A stretch of 64,000 bases of DNA, from contig NZ_CP143867.1 in the NCBI RefSeq assembly GCF_036416795.1, positions 1,116,001 through 1,180,000 of the forward strand, read 5' to 3'. The notes beneath the pieces were generated by a model. It worked only from the letters and a program-made list of their open reading frames with translations. It made no database searches and was not told the DNA's origin. This stretch comes from Bacteroides sp. MSB163. Lineage in GTDB: Bacteria; Bacteroidota; Bacteroidia; Bacteroidales; Bacteroidaceae. Made by a program: the position numbers and the translations under genes. Shown here one piece after another: positions 43,147 to 54,100 of the stretch; position 1 is the stretch's first letter, and the number at the start of each line of letters is the position of its first letter.

Positions 43147-46100
43147 ATGAAACAGAAAGTAACCTTAATACTATTGGCCGCTTTTCTTTGCTGCGTATTA
43201 GGAGTACAAGCACAGACAGGTAGCCAAGTTACAGGTAAAGTTGTTGATGCTATGGGAGAACTTCCCGGAGTCAGTGTTGTCGTGAAAGGAACCACTAATG
43301 GAACTACTACTGATCTAAATGGTGAGTTTAAGCTAGGTAACGTAAAAAACTCTGATGTCCTACAATTTTCTTTTATCGGATATAAAACTCTGGATGTGAA
43401 AGTCGGAAATCAAAAGAAATTTGATGTCACACTCCAGGAAGATGCTCAAGCATTAGATGAAGTTGTGGTCGTAGCTGTTGGTTATGGTGACGTCAGAAGA
43501 CGCGACTTGACTGGTTCTATCGGATCAGCTAATATGAATGACCTGGTTAAAGCTCCTGTTACCAACATTGCCGAAAGTTTAGGTGGTCGTATCGCTGGTG
43601 TACAAGTTTCATCCTCTGATGGTGGTTTAGGTGATAACTTCAACATTGTTATTCGCGGAGCAGGTTCATTAACTGGAAGTACCGCACCTCTTTATGTAGT
43701 TGACGGATTCCCTCAGGAGACATCTACAATGAGTGCACTTAACCAAAACGATATCGAATCTATTGATATTCTGAAAGATGCATCCGCAACAGCTATCTAC
43801 GGTGCTCGTGGTGCTAACGGTGTTGTAATTATTACTACCAAAAAAGGTGGTGCTGGTAAACCTACAATCACGTATAATGGTAGTCTGACAGTAGGTAATG
43901 TAAAGAACACTGCTGATATGATGAATGCATATGAGTTTGTTCAATTGCAACGTGAACTTCTCGATGATGAAGACTTCGCAAGTAACTATATCACGGATCT
44001 TTACGGTTCTCTTGAAGATTATAGACATGCTCCGACATATGACTGGCAAGACTATATCTATCGTACTGCATTAAGTCATAACCATCATGTTTCTATGACA
44101 GGTTCACAAGGAGACCTGAAATATTCCACTTCATTGTCCTATACTGACCAACAGGGTATTATCATTAGATCTGGCTTGAAACGTTACCAAGGACGCGTAA
44201 ATCTAAGCCAAAAGGTAAATAAAAGATTAAAAGTAGATTTCACCGGTAATTATGCCAGCAATGTACAAGATGGTCCTACTGCTTCAACCGCTACGACTGC
44301 CATGTCTACAGCCTACATGTACAGTGTATGGGCATTTCGTCCCGTATCCCCCAACGGAACCGATTTACTTAACCAAATGTACGATGAAGGTGTAAATATG
44401 ACGGAAGATTACCGCTTTAATCCCGTACATTCAGCACGTAACGAGTATCGTCACAAAACGACTAATAACCTACAGTTCAATGTTAGTGCAGATTATGAAT
44501 TTATCAAAGGACTAAAACTGAAAATTGCAGGTGGATATACCTCAAGAGACTATACAAATGAAGAATTCAACAGTTCAATGACTCGTACAGGTAACTCACA
44601 CCCTTCAAATACCCAAAGTAAAGGTATCAATGCTTATTTATATAAATCAGAATCAAGAAGTTACTTAAATGAAAACACTCTGACCTACCAACTCAATAAG
44701 AACAAACATAACTTTAACGCATTGGCAGGTCTTTCATTCCAAAAAAATACAAGCTATATCTACTCTATCACAGCAGAGCATATAGCCAAAGATTCTTATG
44801 GAATGGCAGGTTTAAACAAAGGTTCATCTACTCCTTCTGTGACATCCTCAAAAGGAGAAAATACCTTAATGTCATATTTCGGACGTATTAATTACAACTA
44901 TGACTCACGCTATTACTTAACTGCTACTATGCGTGCTGACGGCTCTTCTAAATTTGCCAAAAACAATCGCTGGGGATATTTCCCTTCCGGTTCATTAGCT
45001 TGGGCATTCCAACGTGAAGCTTTTATGTCAGACGTAAATTGGTTATCAAACGGTAAATTACGTTTCAGTTATGGACAAACAGGTAATAACCGTATAGGTA
45101 ACTACGAATATATGGCCCACCTTGTTACAAGTGATGATGTATATAAATATCCCTGGAATGGACAATTCAACCAAGGATATGTATTAAGCAGTATGGAAAA
45201 CGAGAAATTAAAATGGGAAACAACAGAACAATTAGATTTCGGTATTGATTTAGGCTTCTTGAACGGACGTATTAATCTGACAATGGATTATTATATTAAA
45301 ACCACAAAGGATTTATTACTTGATGCAAATATTGCAGCTAGTTCCGGTTTTTCAACAGCTACCTTGAATGTAGGTAAGTTGCGTAATAATGGTTTTGAAC
45401 TAACATTGGAAACAACGAATATCAAGACTAAAGATTTTACTTGGACATCAAACTTTAATATAGCATTTAATAAAAACAAGATTATTGCTCTGAACTCAGG
45501 TCAAGATGATATCACCAGTTATATAAGCTGGGATAATAAATATCGCACTACACCTGCATACATTAGTAAAAAAGGTGAAGCCGCAGGAAAAATGTATGGT
45601 TTCATTTACGAAGGAACCTATAAATATGAGGACTTCAATGTTACTGAAGAAAATGGCAAGAAAATTTATACATTGAAAGAAGGTATTCCCTATTACGTAG
45701 CCAACACTCAACCAGGTGATCCCAAATATAAAGACTTGGACAACAGCGGTACGATTACCGATAAAGATAAAACAACAATCGGTAACGGACAACCTAAGCA
45801 TATTGGTGGTTTCAGCAATAACTTCATCTATAAAAACTGGGATTTAAATATCTTCTTGCAATGGAGCTATGGAAATGACATATTGAATGCTAACCGCCTT
45901 GTATTCGAAAATCCTGGAGGTAAAAAGAATACTAATATGTTTGCAGGCTACGTTAACCGTTGGAGTGAAAGCAACCCGAACAGTAATATGCCTCGTGCAA
46001 AAGCGAATGGTGCTGCAGAATATAGTTCATTATATGTAGAAGATGGTTCATTCCTGAAATTAAAGAATATCTCATTGGGATATAATTTCCTGCCAAAAAC

Positions 46101-46287
46101 ATTAAGACCACTTCACATTAGTAACGCACGTCTTTATGTATCAGCAGAGAACATTGCAACAATCACCGGATATTCCGGTAACGACCCTGAAGTGTCAACC
46201 CGTAACTCTATATTAACTCCGGGATTCGACTGGTCTCCTTATCCACGTTCATTTAATATGTCTGTAGGATTAAATGTAACATTCTAA
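43147..46287 (+). CDS. SusC-like TonB-dependent outer-membrane transporter 1
   Basis: A 1046-residue SusC protein. Signal peptide MKQKVTLILLAAFLCCVLGV; carboxypeptidase-like regulatory domain (GKVVDAMGELPGVSVVVKGT, about 28-105); plug domain with VDGFPQ and IESIDILKDASATAIYGARG; then a 22-strand barrel ending SFNMSVGLNVTF. It imports oligosaccharides with the SusD lid encoded 19 nt downstream, driven by TonB. Its place after a regulator and sulfatase and before SusD and a PL8 lyase indicates chondroitin/hyaluronan-type fragments as cargo. It is under the phased promoter at 43013-43078. Confidence 0.96.
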   Translation: MKQKVTLILLAAFLCCVLGVQAQTGSQVTGKVVDAMGELPGVSVVVKGTTNGTTTDLNGEFKLGNVKNSDVLQFSFIGYKTLDVKVGNQKKFDVTLQEDAQALDEVVVVAVGYGDVRRRDLTGSIGSANMNDLVKAPVTNIAESLGGRIAGVQVSSSDGGLGDNFNIVIRGAGSLTGSTAPLYVVDGFPQETSTMSALNQNDIESIDILKDASATAIYGARGANGVVIITTKKGGAGKPTITYNGSLTVGNVKNTADMMNAYEFVQLQRELLDDEDFASNYITDLYGSLEDYRHAPTYDWQDYIYRTALSHNHHVSMTGSQGDLKYSTSLSYTDQQGIIIRSGLKRYQGRVNLSQKVNKRLKVDFTGNYASNVQDGPTASTATTAMSTAYMYSVWAFRPVSPNGTDLLNQMYDEGVNMTEDYRFNPVHSARNEYRHKTTNNLQFNVSADYEFIKGLKLKIAGGYTSRDYTNEEFNSSMTRTGNSHPSNTQSKGINAYLYKSESRSYLNENTLTYQLNKNKHNFNALAGLSFQKNTSYIYSITAEHIAKDSYGMAGLNKGSSTPSVTSSKGENTLMSYFGRINYNYDSRYYLTATMRADGSSKFAKNNRWGYFPSGSLAWAFQREAFMSDVNWLSNGKLRFSYGQTGNNRIGNYEYMAHLVTSDDVYKYPWNGQFNQGYVLSSMENEKLKWETTEQLDFGIDLGFLNGRINLTMDYYIKTTKDLLLDANIAASSGFSTATLNVGKLRNNGFELTLETTNIKTKDFTWTSNFNIAFNKNKIIALNSGQDDITSYISWDNKYRTTPAYISKKGEAAGKMYGFIYEGTYKYEDFNVTEENGKKIYTLKEGIPYYVANTQPGDPKYKDLDNSGTITDKDKTTIGNGQPKHIGGFSNNFIYKNWDLNIFLQWSYGNDILNANRLVFENPGGKKNTNMFAGYVNRWSESNPNSNMPRAKANGAAEYSSLYVEDGSFLKLKNISLGYNFLPKTLRPLHISNARLYVSAENIATITGYSGNDPEVSTRNSILTPGFDWSPYPRSFNMSVGLNVTF

Positions 46288-46306
46288 TTTAATAATAAAA
46301 CAGAAT

Positions 46307-47920
46307 ATGAAAACAATATATAAAAGCTTTAGAAATATCAGCCTGGTTCTATGTGCTGTAATGACCATTAGTTCCTGCGAGAGCTTTCTGGATACAAAAC
46401 CTTATGACTTTGTTGCGCCGCAAACGTTTTATACAAACGAATCGGAATGCACAATGGCCTTAGCCGGAGTTTATTATACACTGGTTTACGAACAAACCTA
46501 CGGTAACTACTACTCATGCATGATTTCCAATATAGATGACCTAAGTTACTATCAACGCCCTGAAGCTCAAACGGCCAGCTATGTATATGGTAACGACCAC
46601 AGTCCCAGCGAACAATATGTCTGGGGGGCTTGGGAAACTCTATACAAAGGGATAAATAATGCCAATATGTTAATAGAAAATGTAGACGGTGCCGATATGG
46701 ATAATGCTATAAAAACAAGAATCAAAGGTGAAGCCAAATTCCTCCGTGCATACTACCATTTCTTGTTAGTTCAAGGATGGTATGAAGTTCCTCTTCGTCC
46801 TGAATCATTTAAGGATGTGAATAACTCATCCAAAGAAGCCACGCCACATGTTGAAGCATTAAATTGGATTATCCAGGAAATGGAAGACTGCGTAGATATG
46901 GTAGATAATACAAATTACGATTTTTCTCCATCATATGTAAAAAAGAATACAGTAATGGGTGTGCTTGCCCGCGTTTACTTATGGCGCGCCTGTTATCCAT
47001 TTGACGGAAAAATATCTAGTGATGGAAAAGCTTATTTTGAAAAAGCAGCTTATTGGGCAAACCAAGTAAAGATTTCCAACAAGCACCACTTAAACCCTGA
47101 TGTTTATACCATGTGGAAAGCAATGGCGTCAGATACCTACGATACAGAATACAATGAATCTATTTGGGAAGCAGAATTTATTGGAACTCGCGATGATGGT
47201 AGCTATACTGCTGGTCGTATTGGTAATGTAATTGGAAATATTCAAAAAGGAACAGCAAATCCAGGTAATGGATATGCCTATGGTTTCTACGCCCCTACAT
47301 TAATTCTTTGGGACTTGTTTGATGAAAATGACAAACGACGTGATCTCTCCATCTCAACTTATCAGATCAATGCCAAAGAAGAAAAAGTTGCATGGACAGC
47401 AAAACAAATCGTACAACGTTCCTGTGGAAAATTCCGCCGTGAATGGGAAACTGCGGCAACAAAGCATAAAAACTATACACCGGAAAATTACCCGTTATTG
47501 CGTTATGCAGATGTATTACTAATGCTTGCTGAAGCTGAAAATGAAGCAAACCAGAATCCTACAACTTTAGCTTATGAGGCTATCAATGAAGTACGCAAAC
47601 GTGCCGGAATAGACCCATTGAAAGGCCTATCTTATAGAGATTTTCAACAAGCTGTGCGTGACGAACGTGCCCGTGAGTTATGCTTTGAATCTTTACGAAA
47701 ATATGACTTGGTACGCTGGGGAATTTATGTAAAGGCAATCCACGATGATTTAGGTGCCGCAACGAAAGATTCTCGCTGGGCTCCAGGTGCCAATTTCATC
47801 GGTGCAGCTACTTATGCTGCAAGGACATCTGATAAACACCAATTCCTTCCTATCCCCACCAAGGAATTGGGCGTAAATACTAAACTCGTGCAAAACAAGT
47901 ATTGGCTCGACAAAAAATAA
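46307..47920 (+). CDS. SusD-like surface glycan-binding lipoprotein 1
   Basis: A 537-residue SusD/RagB protein. The lipobox MTISSC is followed by ESFLDTKPYDFVAPQTFYTN, the usual N-terminus. TPR-like helices are seen in GEAKFLRAYYHFLLVQGWYE and EVRKRAGIDPL, and the C-terminal RDERARELCFESLRKYDLVRWG is a family signature. It is surface exposed, binds the glycan and closes over SusC-1. Its stop is followed by a conserved two-hairpin RNA element, after which the PL8 lyase gene begins; this may keep lyase expression below that of SusCD. Confidence 0.95.
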   Translation: MKTIYKSFRNISLVLCAVMTISSCESFLDTKPYDFVAPQTFYTNESECTMALAGVYYTLVYEQTYGNYYSCMISNIDDLSYYQRPEAQTASYVYGNDHSPSEQYVWGAWETLYKGINNANMLIENVDGADMDNAIKTRIKGEAKFLRAYYHFLLVQGWYEVPLRPESFKDVNNSSKEATPHVEALNWIIQEMEDCVDMVDNTNYDFSPSYVKKNTVMGVLARVYLWRACYPFDGKISSDGKAYFEKAAYWANQVKISNKHHLNPDVYTMWKAMASDTYDTEYNESIWEAEFIGTRDDGSYTAGRIGNVIGNIQKGTANPGNGYAYGFYAPTLILWDLFDENDKRRDLSISTYQINAKEEKVAWTAKQIVQRSCGKFRREWETAATKHKNYTPENYPLLRYADVLLMLAEAENEANQNPTTLAYEAINEVRKRAGIDPLKGLSYRDFQQAVRDERARELCFESLRKYDLVRWGIYVKAIHDDLGAATKDSRWAPGANFIGAATYAARTSDKHQFLPIPTKELGVNTKLVQNKYWLDKK

Positions 47921-47937
47921 TAATTTAGTTGCACAGA

Positions 47938-48020
47938 ACTTCTAACCTTAAAATTAATTCAAATAGACCTTAATCAATTTGATATGTGTGGGGAGAGTGA
48001 CCGTGAGGTTCCTCTCCCTC
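47938..48020 (+). terminator. SusD-tail element 1: conserved two-hairpin RNA, attenuator candidate
   Basis: ACTTCTAACCTT, then a weak hairpin (TCAAAT/ATTTGA within 47959-47983), then GGGAGAG (47991-47997) paired with CTCTCCC (48012-48018), topped by GACC-GUGA-GGUU with a GNRA tetraloop. A T-rich stretch follows. The element recurs after susD-2 with compensatory changes. It lies between susD-1 and the lyase gene, so partial termination is likely. Confidence 0.7.
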
Positions 48021-48051
48021 TTTATATAAAACTTAAAAAATAATATGCCTT

Positions 48052-50955
48052 ATGACCAGAAAACACTTGCTATTCATCCTTACGCTGCTATGCAGCCAAG
48101 GATCTTTTGCTCAATTCATAGATTTTGAAACAGAAATCCCCAAAGAGTTTAAAACAGCTGATAAGGGAAAAATCACCCTGTCCACCCGATATTATAAAGA
48201 AGGGAAACAAAGCCTGGAATGGGATTTCCGCTCCGGTTCCAAACTCAATGTTTCTCTGGAACAGCCTCTCACCCTGGATGAGCGAATGGAAAATTCATAC
48301 GGAATAACTTTATGGATTTATAACGAAGTTCCCCAGCAAGATTCTATTCGTTTTGAGTTTCTTTCTCCCCAAGGAGATATATCTTATTGGTTCAGTTTCC
48401 GATTGGCATCGGCTGGCTGGCGCGCTTGCTGGATTGGCTTCCAGCACATGAAAGGAGATAAACAAAATAAAGAAATAGCAAGCTATCGGCTGGTAGCCCC
48501 TGAACGAAAAGGCCGTATATTTCTGGACCGTTTGACTTTCCCTGTAAAAAAGATGAACGACCGTACTACCCCCGATTTACAGATGCCTTACAATAACTCC
48601 CTATCGTATCGCGACCTGTGGCATTGGTGCCGGGTTTGGCAATGGGAACAATATAAGTATGATATTCCATTACCTTCCGCCCTCAACCAAGCAGAAAAAA
48701 ACGAACTCCGTATTGTAGAACAGCGGTTAACCACTGCCCTCGATATTCAGAAAGCACCCAAAGAAGCTGTATCCAAAGCATACGATGTTTTTCAGAAAGC
48801 CAATATTCAACGCTCTGGGACAGGATTCACAGGCGCTCCTATCCTGCCCCCCGATGAACTGAACCGTTCCAAAGGAGAAATGTCCTGGAATGACTTGGAA
48901 ACAATGCTCTCCGGATTTGCCTACGATGCTTATTACAATCATTCGGAAACTTCCCACCAGAATTACTTCACCGTCTGGGACTTCGCCATAGACCAGGGAT
49001 TCGCTTTCGGTAGCGGGATGGGAACCAATCATCACTATGGATATCAGGTACGGAAAATTTATACTACAGCCTGGTTAATGCGCGACGCTATTTGGAAAGC
49101 TCCCAACCGAGAGAATATTTTAGCCACTCTCATTTTCTGGTCTGCCTTACAAGAAACCCGGCAATCTTACCAATACGGAAGAGATGAATTACTGGACAGT
49201 TGGCATACTCTTTTAATGGCTAAAACAGTTTCAGCACTACTATTCACTGACAAACGGGAACGAGTACGCGCGCTGAAAGGCCTTTCCCGTTGGGTATCCT
49301 CTTCTCTTCAATACACTCCGGGCACTATCGGAGGCATCAAAGTAGACGGAACCACTTTCCACCATGGTGGTTTCTATCCAGCCTATACCACAGGCGTACT
49401 CGCCATGGTAGGCCAATTTATTTCCTTAACCAATAATACCGCCTATGAACCTACCGAAGAGGCTCGTCAAGTTCTGAAATCTGCCTTTATTGCCATGCGT
49501 AACTACTCCAATAAATATGAATGGGGAATTGGTATTAGCGGACGACATCCTTTCGGCGGCTCGATGAAGGCGGATGACATAGCTGCTTTTGCTTATCTTG
49601 CCCTATCAGGAGACTTATCAGGAGAAGGCAATGCCTTCGACCATCATCTGGCAGCAGACTATCTACGGCTTTGCGAAAAGGATACCCCTGAAGCACGTTA
49701 TTTCAAAGCGCAGGGTATTGCTCCCGCTTCCGCTCCACAAGGTTTCTTTGTATATAACTATGGGGCGGCAGGTATTTTCCGGAGAAGCGATTGGATGGTG
49801 ACCTTAAAAGGTTATACCACTGACGTCTGGGGATCAGAAATTTATCGAAAAGATAACCGTTATGGACGTTACCAAAGCTATGGTTCCATCCAAATTATGG
49901 GATACCCTTCACGCCTTGCCAGCGGTTATGATGAGAACGGTTGGGATTGGAATCGCCTGCCAGGAACTACCACCATCCATTTACCATTCGAGTTGCTCGA
50001 CAGTCCACTACCAGGAACCACCATGGCTCATTCTAAAGAAAATTTTTCAGGCAGTAGTTCTCTCGAAGGTAAAAACGGCATATTTGCTACAAAACTGATG
50101 GAACGTGAATTGAAAAACTTTACTCCGGACTTCGTAGCCCGCAAATCAGTCTTCTGTTTTGAGAACCGGATGATATGTTTAGGTAGTGGGATTAAAAATA
50201 GTAATAACAACTATTCTACAGAAACAACTTTATTTCAGAGCCTCTTCCACAAAGGCATAAGCAGCATTCATATCAATGGAGATGAACACAAAGAAGTAGG
50301 ATTCTATCAAACAATTAATTGCAAAGCAGAGCAGCCCACCTGCATCAAAGACAGTTATAATAATTATTATTTCGTCAAGGATGGAGAAATAAAAGTTCAG
50401 ATAGCGGAACAAAAATCACTTCATGAGAAAACACGTGCTGTCACCCATGGCACTTTCGCATCCTCATGGATTGATCACGGCAAAGCTCCAAACAATGCAA
50501 CTTACGAATACATGATATGGATACAACCTACTGATGAAGAATTAAAAAAGCAAGTATTGCAAAGCTATGAAGTATTACAACGCGATAATGATGCACACAT
50601 TGTTCATGATTACAAAACTGGCATTACCGCTTATGTACTATTTGAATCATTCGAATCACAGACTGATAAACTATTCCATAGTATACCTGCTGAAACAATG
50701 GTAATGTACCGTAATGATAATGATAAGATCATTCTAAGTGTTTGTGACCCAAATCTGAACATTAGCGAAAAGACTTATACAACCAAAGAGCCCAGCCGTA
50801 TCATAAAGAAACAACTGGAGTTAAAAGGCTTATGGAAACCAGCAAAGGATAGTAAACAAACGGAAATATCTTATAAAACCAACAGTACAAATCTCACTGT
50901 TTACTGCCAACATGGACAACCTGTAGAAATAACACTAATTAATCTCCCACAATAG
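48052..50955 (+). CDS. Family PL8 polysaccharide lyase 1 (chondroitinase ABC-like)
   Basis: A 967-residue secreted lyase with signal peptide MTRKHLLFILTLLCSQGSFA. It has an N-terminal lectin-like domain, an (alpha/alpha) toroid and C-terminal beta-sandwiches. The catalytic set of chondroitinase ABC is visible: His438 and Tyr445 in HHGGFYPAY, Arg498 in ISGRHPFGG, and Glu596 in GSEIYRKDNRYGRYQSYG. WDWNRLPGTTTIHLPFE is a family block. It would cut chondroitin sulfate, dermatan sulfate or hyaluronan to unsaturated disaccharides. It follows SusD-1 behind the hairpin element and belongs to that operon. Residues around Glu596 are close to the Proteus enzyme as I recall it. Confidence 0.94.
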   Translation: MTRKHLLFILTLLCSQGSFAQFIDFETEIPKEFKTADKGKITLSTRYYKEGKQSLEWDFRSGSKLNVSLEQPLTLDERMENSYGITLWIYNEVPQQDSIRFEFLSPQGDISYWFSFRLASAGWRACWIGFQHMKGDKQNKEIASYRLVAPERKGRIFLDRLTFPVKKMNDRTTPDLQMPYNNSLSYRDLWHWCRVWQWEQYKYDIPLPSALNQAEKNELRIVEQRLTTALDIQKAPKEAVSKAYDVFQKANIQRSGTGFTGAPILPPDELNRSKGEMSWNDLETMLSGFAYDAYYNHSETSHQNYFTVWDFAIDQGFAFGSGMGTNHHYGYQVRKIYTTAWLMRDAIWKAPNRENILATLIFWSALQETRQSYQYGRDELLDSWHTLLMAKTVSALLFTDKRERVRALKGLSRWVSSSLQYTPGTIGGIKVDGTTFHHGGFYPAYTTGVLAMVGQFISLTNNTAYEPTEEARQVLKSAFIAMRNYSNKYEWGIGISGRHPFGGSMKADDIAAFAYLALSGDLSGEGNAFDHHLAADYLRLCEKDTPEARYFKAQGIAPASAPQGFFVYNYGAAGIFRRSDWMVTLKGYTTDVWGSEIYRKDNRYGRYQSYGSIQIMGYPSRLASGYDENGWDWNRLPGTTTIHLPFELLDSPLPGTTMAHSKENFSGSSSLEGKNGIFATKLMERELKNFTPDFVARKSVFCFENRMICLGSGIKNSNNNYSTETTLFQSLFHKGISSIHINGDEHKEVGFYQTINCKAEQPTCIKDSYNNYYFVKDGEIKVQIAEQKSLHEKTRAVTHGTFASSWIDHGKAPNNATYEYMIWIQPTDEELKKQVLQSYEVLQRDNDAHIVHDYKTGITAYVLFESFESQTDKLFHSIPAETMVMYRNDNDKIILSVCDPNLNISEKTYTTKEPSRIIKKQLELKGLWKPAKDSKQTEISYKTNSTNLTVYCQHGQPVEITLINLPQ

Positions 50956-50993
50956 GGTTAAAAAAACATAGAATAATGATTAGCACATAAGTA

Positions 50994-51059
50994 TGTACAG
51001 ATTCGTACCATTTACGAACTATAAACGAAAGTCTTCTCTGTTTTAATCGCATATTTTTG
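50994..51059 (+). promoter_or_regulatory. SusCD-2 promoter with four 11-bp-phased half-sites
   Basis: TGTAC (50994), CGTAC (51004), CGAAC (51015) and CGAAA (51026) lie 58, 48, 37 and 26 nt before the -7 element TATTTTTG at 51052-51059, exactly as at susC-1. The leader again ends TTTAATATTT before the ATG. Confidence 0.75.
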
Positions 51060-51124
51060 CGATGTGATTCGACTCTTTCATCACGGAAGAAAAACCTTAT
51101 TACTAATTAATAAATTTAATATTT

Positions 51125-54100
51125 ATGGAAAAAAAATCTTGCTTCCTAAAAGCATTTGGTATTATGTTACTTTGTGTACTATTTGCCACGCAGGCAAATG
51201 CACAGGAAATCACAGTAACAGGTACAGTGACAGACAACTTTGGCCCCGTAATTGGTGCCTCAGTAGTTGTAGATGGAACCTCTAACGGATGTATTACAGA
51301 CCTTGACGGAAAATTCAGTCTCACTAATGTCCCTTCTAACGGGACTCTCACATTCTCCTACATTGGCTATCAAGCACAGAAAATCGCTGTAAACGGAAGA
51401 TCCTCTATCAATGTAAAATTAGCAGAAGATACCCAACTACTTCAAGAAGTAGTAGTTGTAGGTTATGGCGTACAACGTAAAAGTGATTTAACTGGTGCGG
51501 TTGCTTCTGTAAAAGCAGGAGACGTATTGAAAAGTACACCTTCCGGTAATGTTTCAGATGCCCTGCAGGGACGTATGGCAGGTGTATCAGTTATCAGCGC
51601 AGGCGATCCTTCCAGCGATCAGACAATTCGTATCCGCGGTATCAACTCTATTACTGCTGACAGTGAACCTCTGGTAGTGGTTGACGGATTTATCGGTGGC
51701 TCTTTAAAGGCTCTTAACCCTGCTGACATCCAATCCATTGAAGTCTTAAAGGATGCTTCAGCTACAGCTGTCTACGGTTCTCGCGGTGCCAATGGCGTAA
51801 TCTTAGTGACAACAAAAACTCCAAACAAGGATCGTTTAACCGTATCTGTCAATGCATTTGTAAATCTGAAAACTGTAATCAGCAAGCCTGACCTCCTTTC
51901 TCCGGCAGAATTTGCTCAATTGGCCAACGCATACGGAAAAGAATATAACGAAAGCCAAGGAAAAGAAGCTCATATTTATTATACTCCCGACCAAATAGCG
52001 GCTTTCTCAAGTGGCAAAGCAGGATATAATTATATAGATCATATTTTCAACTCTCCAGGAGTAGCTCAAAACTACGAAGTCTCAATAGCGGGCGGTGGTG
52101 AAAAAACAAACTTCTTGGCATCTCTCCGTTATGAAAGTGTAGAAGGAGCTATCAAAAATTCTAAAAATGATGCATTCAACTGGCGCTTAAAAGTTGATAC
52201 CAAACTAAAAAAATGGTGGAAAGTCGGTATGAATATTTATGGTAATCTAAATGTATCCTCAGGACCACGTATGACTCAATATGAGGGTTTACTCGTTTCT
52301 GCCATTAATTTCCCCAATACTACTTCTCCCACAAATGAAAAAGGAGAATATAATAACATTTACGCTATTGGCGGAAATCCTGCCTATAATCCAATGGGAT
52401 ATATTAATGAAATTGACGGAGATACTCGCAGGCTAGTAAACAACCTCCAAGGTTATATGGATTTCAATATTATCGATGGATTAACTTTCCGTACTCAGTT
52501 AGGAGTAACATTTACTAATTCATTAGCAACAAGCTCTGACAATGCCAAGAGTTATTATTACTTTAAAAATACCAGAACGCAGGCTACAGCCAACAGTGCT
52601 TTTAATTGGAGCTGGTTAAATACCAATACCTTGAATTATACTAAAGAATTTAATAAAAATCATCGCATCAATGCAACTGCTGTTTTGGAACAGTCCTATA
52701 GCAACAATTTCACTTTAAAAGGAGTAGCCAATAACATGTATTTTGAACGTCTCGGCGCTAACAGCTTAGCAGACTCTTACAGCCAAAATGCAAGTTCAGA
52801 GCGTATCATCAATACACTACTTTCCGGAATGTTCCGTGTAAACTATGTTTTAATGGATAAGTATATGGTAACAGCTTCCATCCGCGCTGACGGTTCCTCA
52901 CGCCTAAAGGATAAATGGGATTATTTCCCTTCTGCAGCATTAGCATGGAATATCAAGCAGGAAGCATTTATGCAAGATGTAAAAGCTATTAGCCAGTTAA
53001 AATTACGCGTCGGATATGGTTCTGTAGGCAACCAAGCAATAGAGCCCTACCGCATTTTCTCTCAAATGGTGCCTACCCAAAACGCAGATGGTTCAACTTC
53101 TTACACAGTCGGACGTCCGGCAGCTGAATACTTAAAATGGGAACGTAATGATCAAATTAATGCAGGTATAGACTTAGGTTTTTTCAATGGGCGCTTAACA
53201 TTAACTGCCGACTGGTACAACAAATTATCTAAAGATGTTTTATTAGAAGTACAACAGCCTGTCCACAGTGGTTGGGATAAACTTTTAAAAAATGCCTGTG
53301 AAATTCAGAACAGAGGTTTTGAGATCACAATTGGTGCAGATCCAGTAAGTGGTAAAGATTGGAACTGGCATACAGACGTGACTCTATCTCACAACAAAGG
53401 GACTTTCAAAAATATCCCTACATTAGATCGTACTCAAATCCAAGCAGGTCAATATGAGAACAAAGTATTCAAAATGATTGAAGGAGAAAAGCTGGGAACT
53501 TTTTGGGGATATACCAACTTAGGAGTCTGGAAAAGTGACGAAGTAAATCAAGAGGTCACTGTAGTCAAGAATGGAGTGGAAACAAAAGGTACTTATGCTT
53601 CTATCTATAAAGTAGTGCCAGGCCAGGAAAAACTCTTAGACGCAAATAATGACGGTACTTACAATGATGATGATCAAAGTATCATAGGTAATGGACAGCC
53701 CAGTTTTAACTGGGGGTGGAATAATACTCTCCGTTATAAAGACTTCGATCTCTCATTGTTCATTATCGGTTTCCACGGCTTCGATATTTATAATGTAACA
53801 GATCAATCAGGTTACGGGAATGCAGTATCAGGTATCAATACGGATGTTATTACTCCTAAACGTGCACTTTTAAATCGTTGGACCAAAGAAAATGAAAACA
53901 CCAATATTCCAGGATTTGTCAAACTCAACCAGACTACTACCGGATTTAATAGTCGATTTGTAGAAAAAGGCGATTTTATAAAAGTCAAGAGTATAACTTT
54001 AGGATATAACCTACCTAAAAAAGCATGTGATAAAGTATTCCTCAATGATTTGAGACTTTACTTCTCTGTACAGAATCCTTTCATGATAACAAGCTATAGC

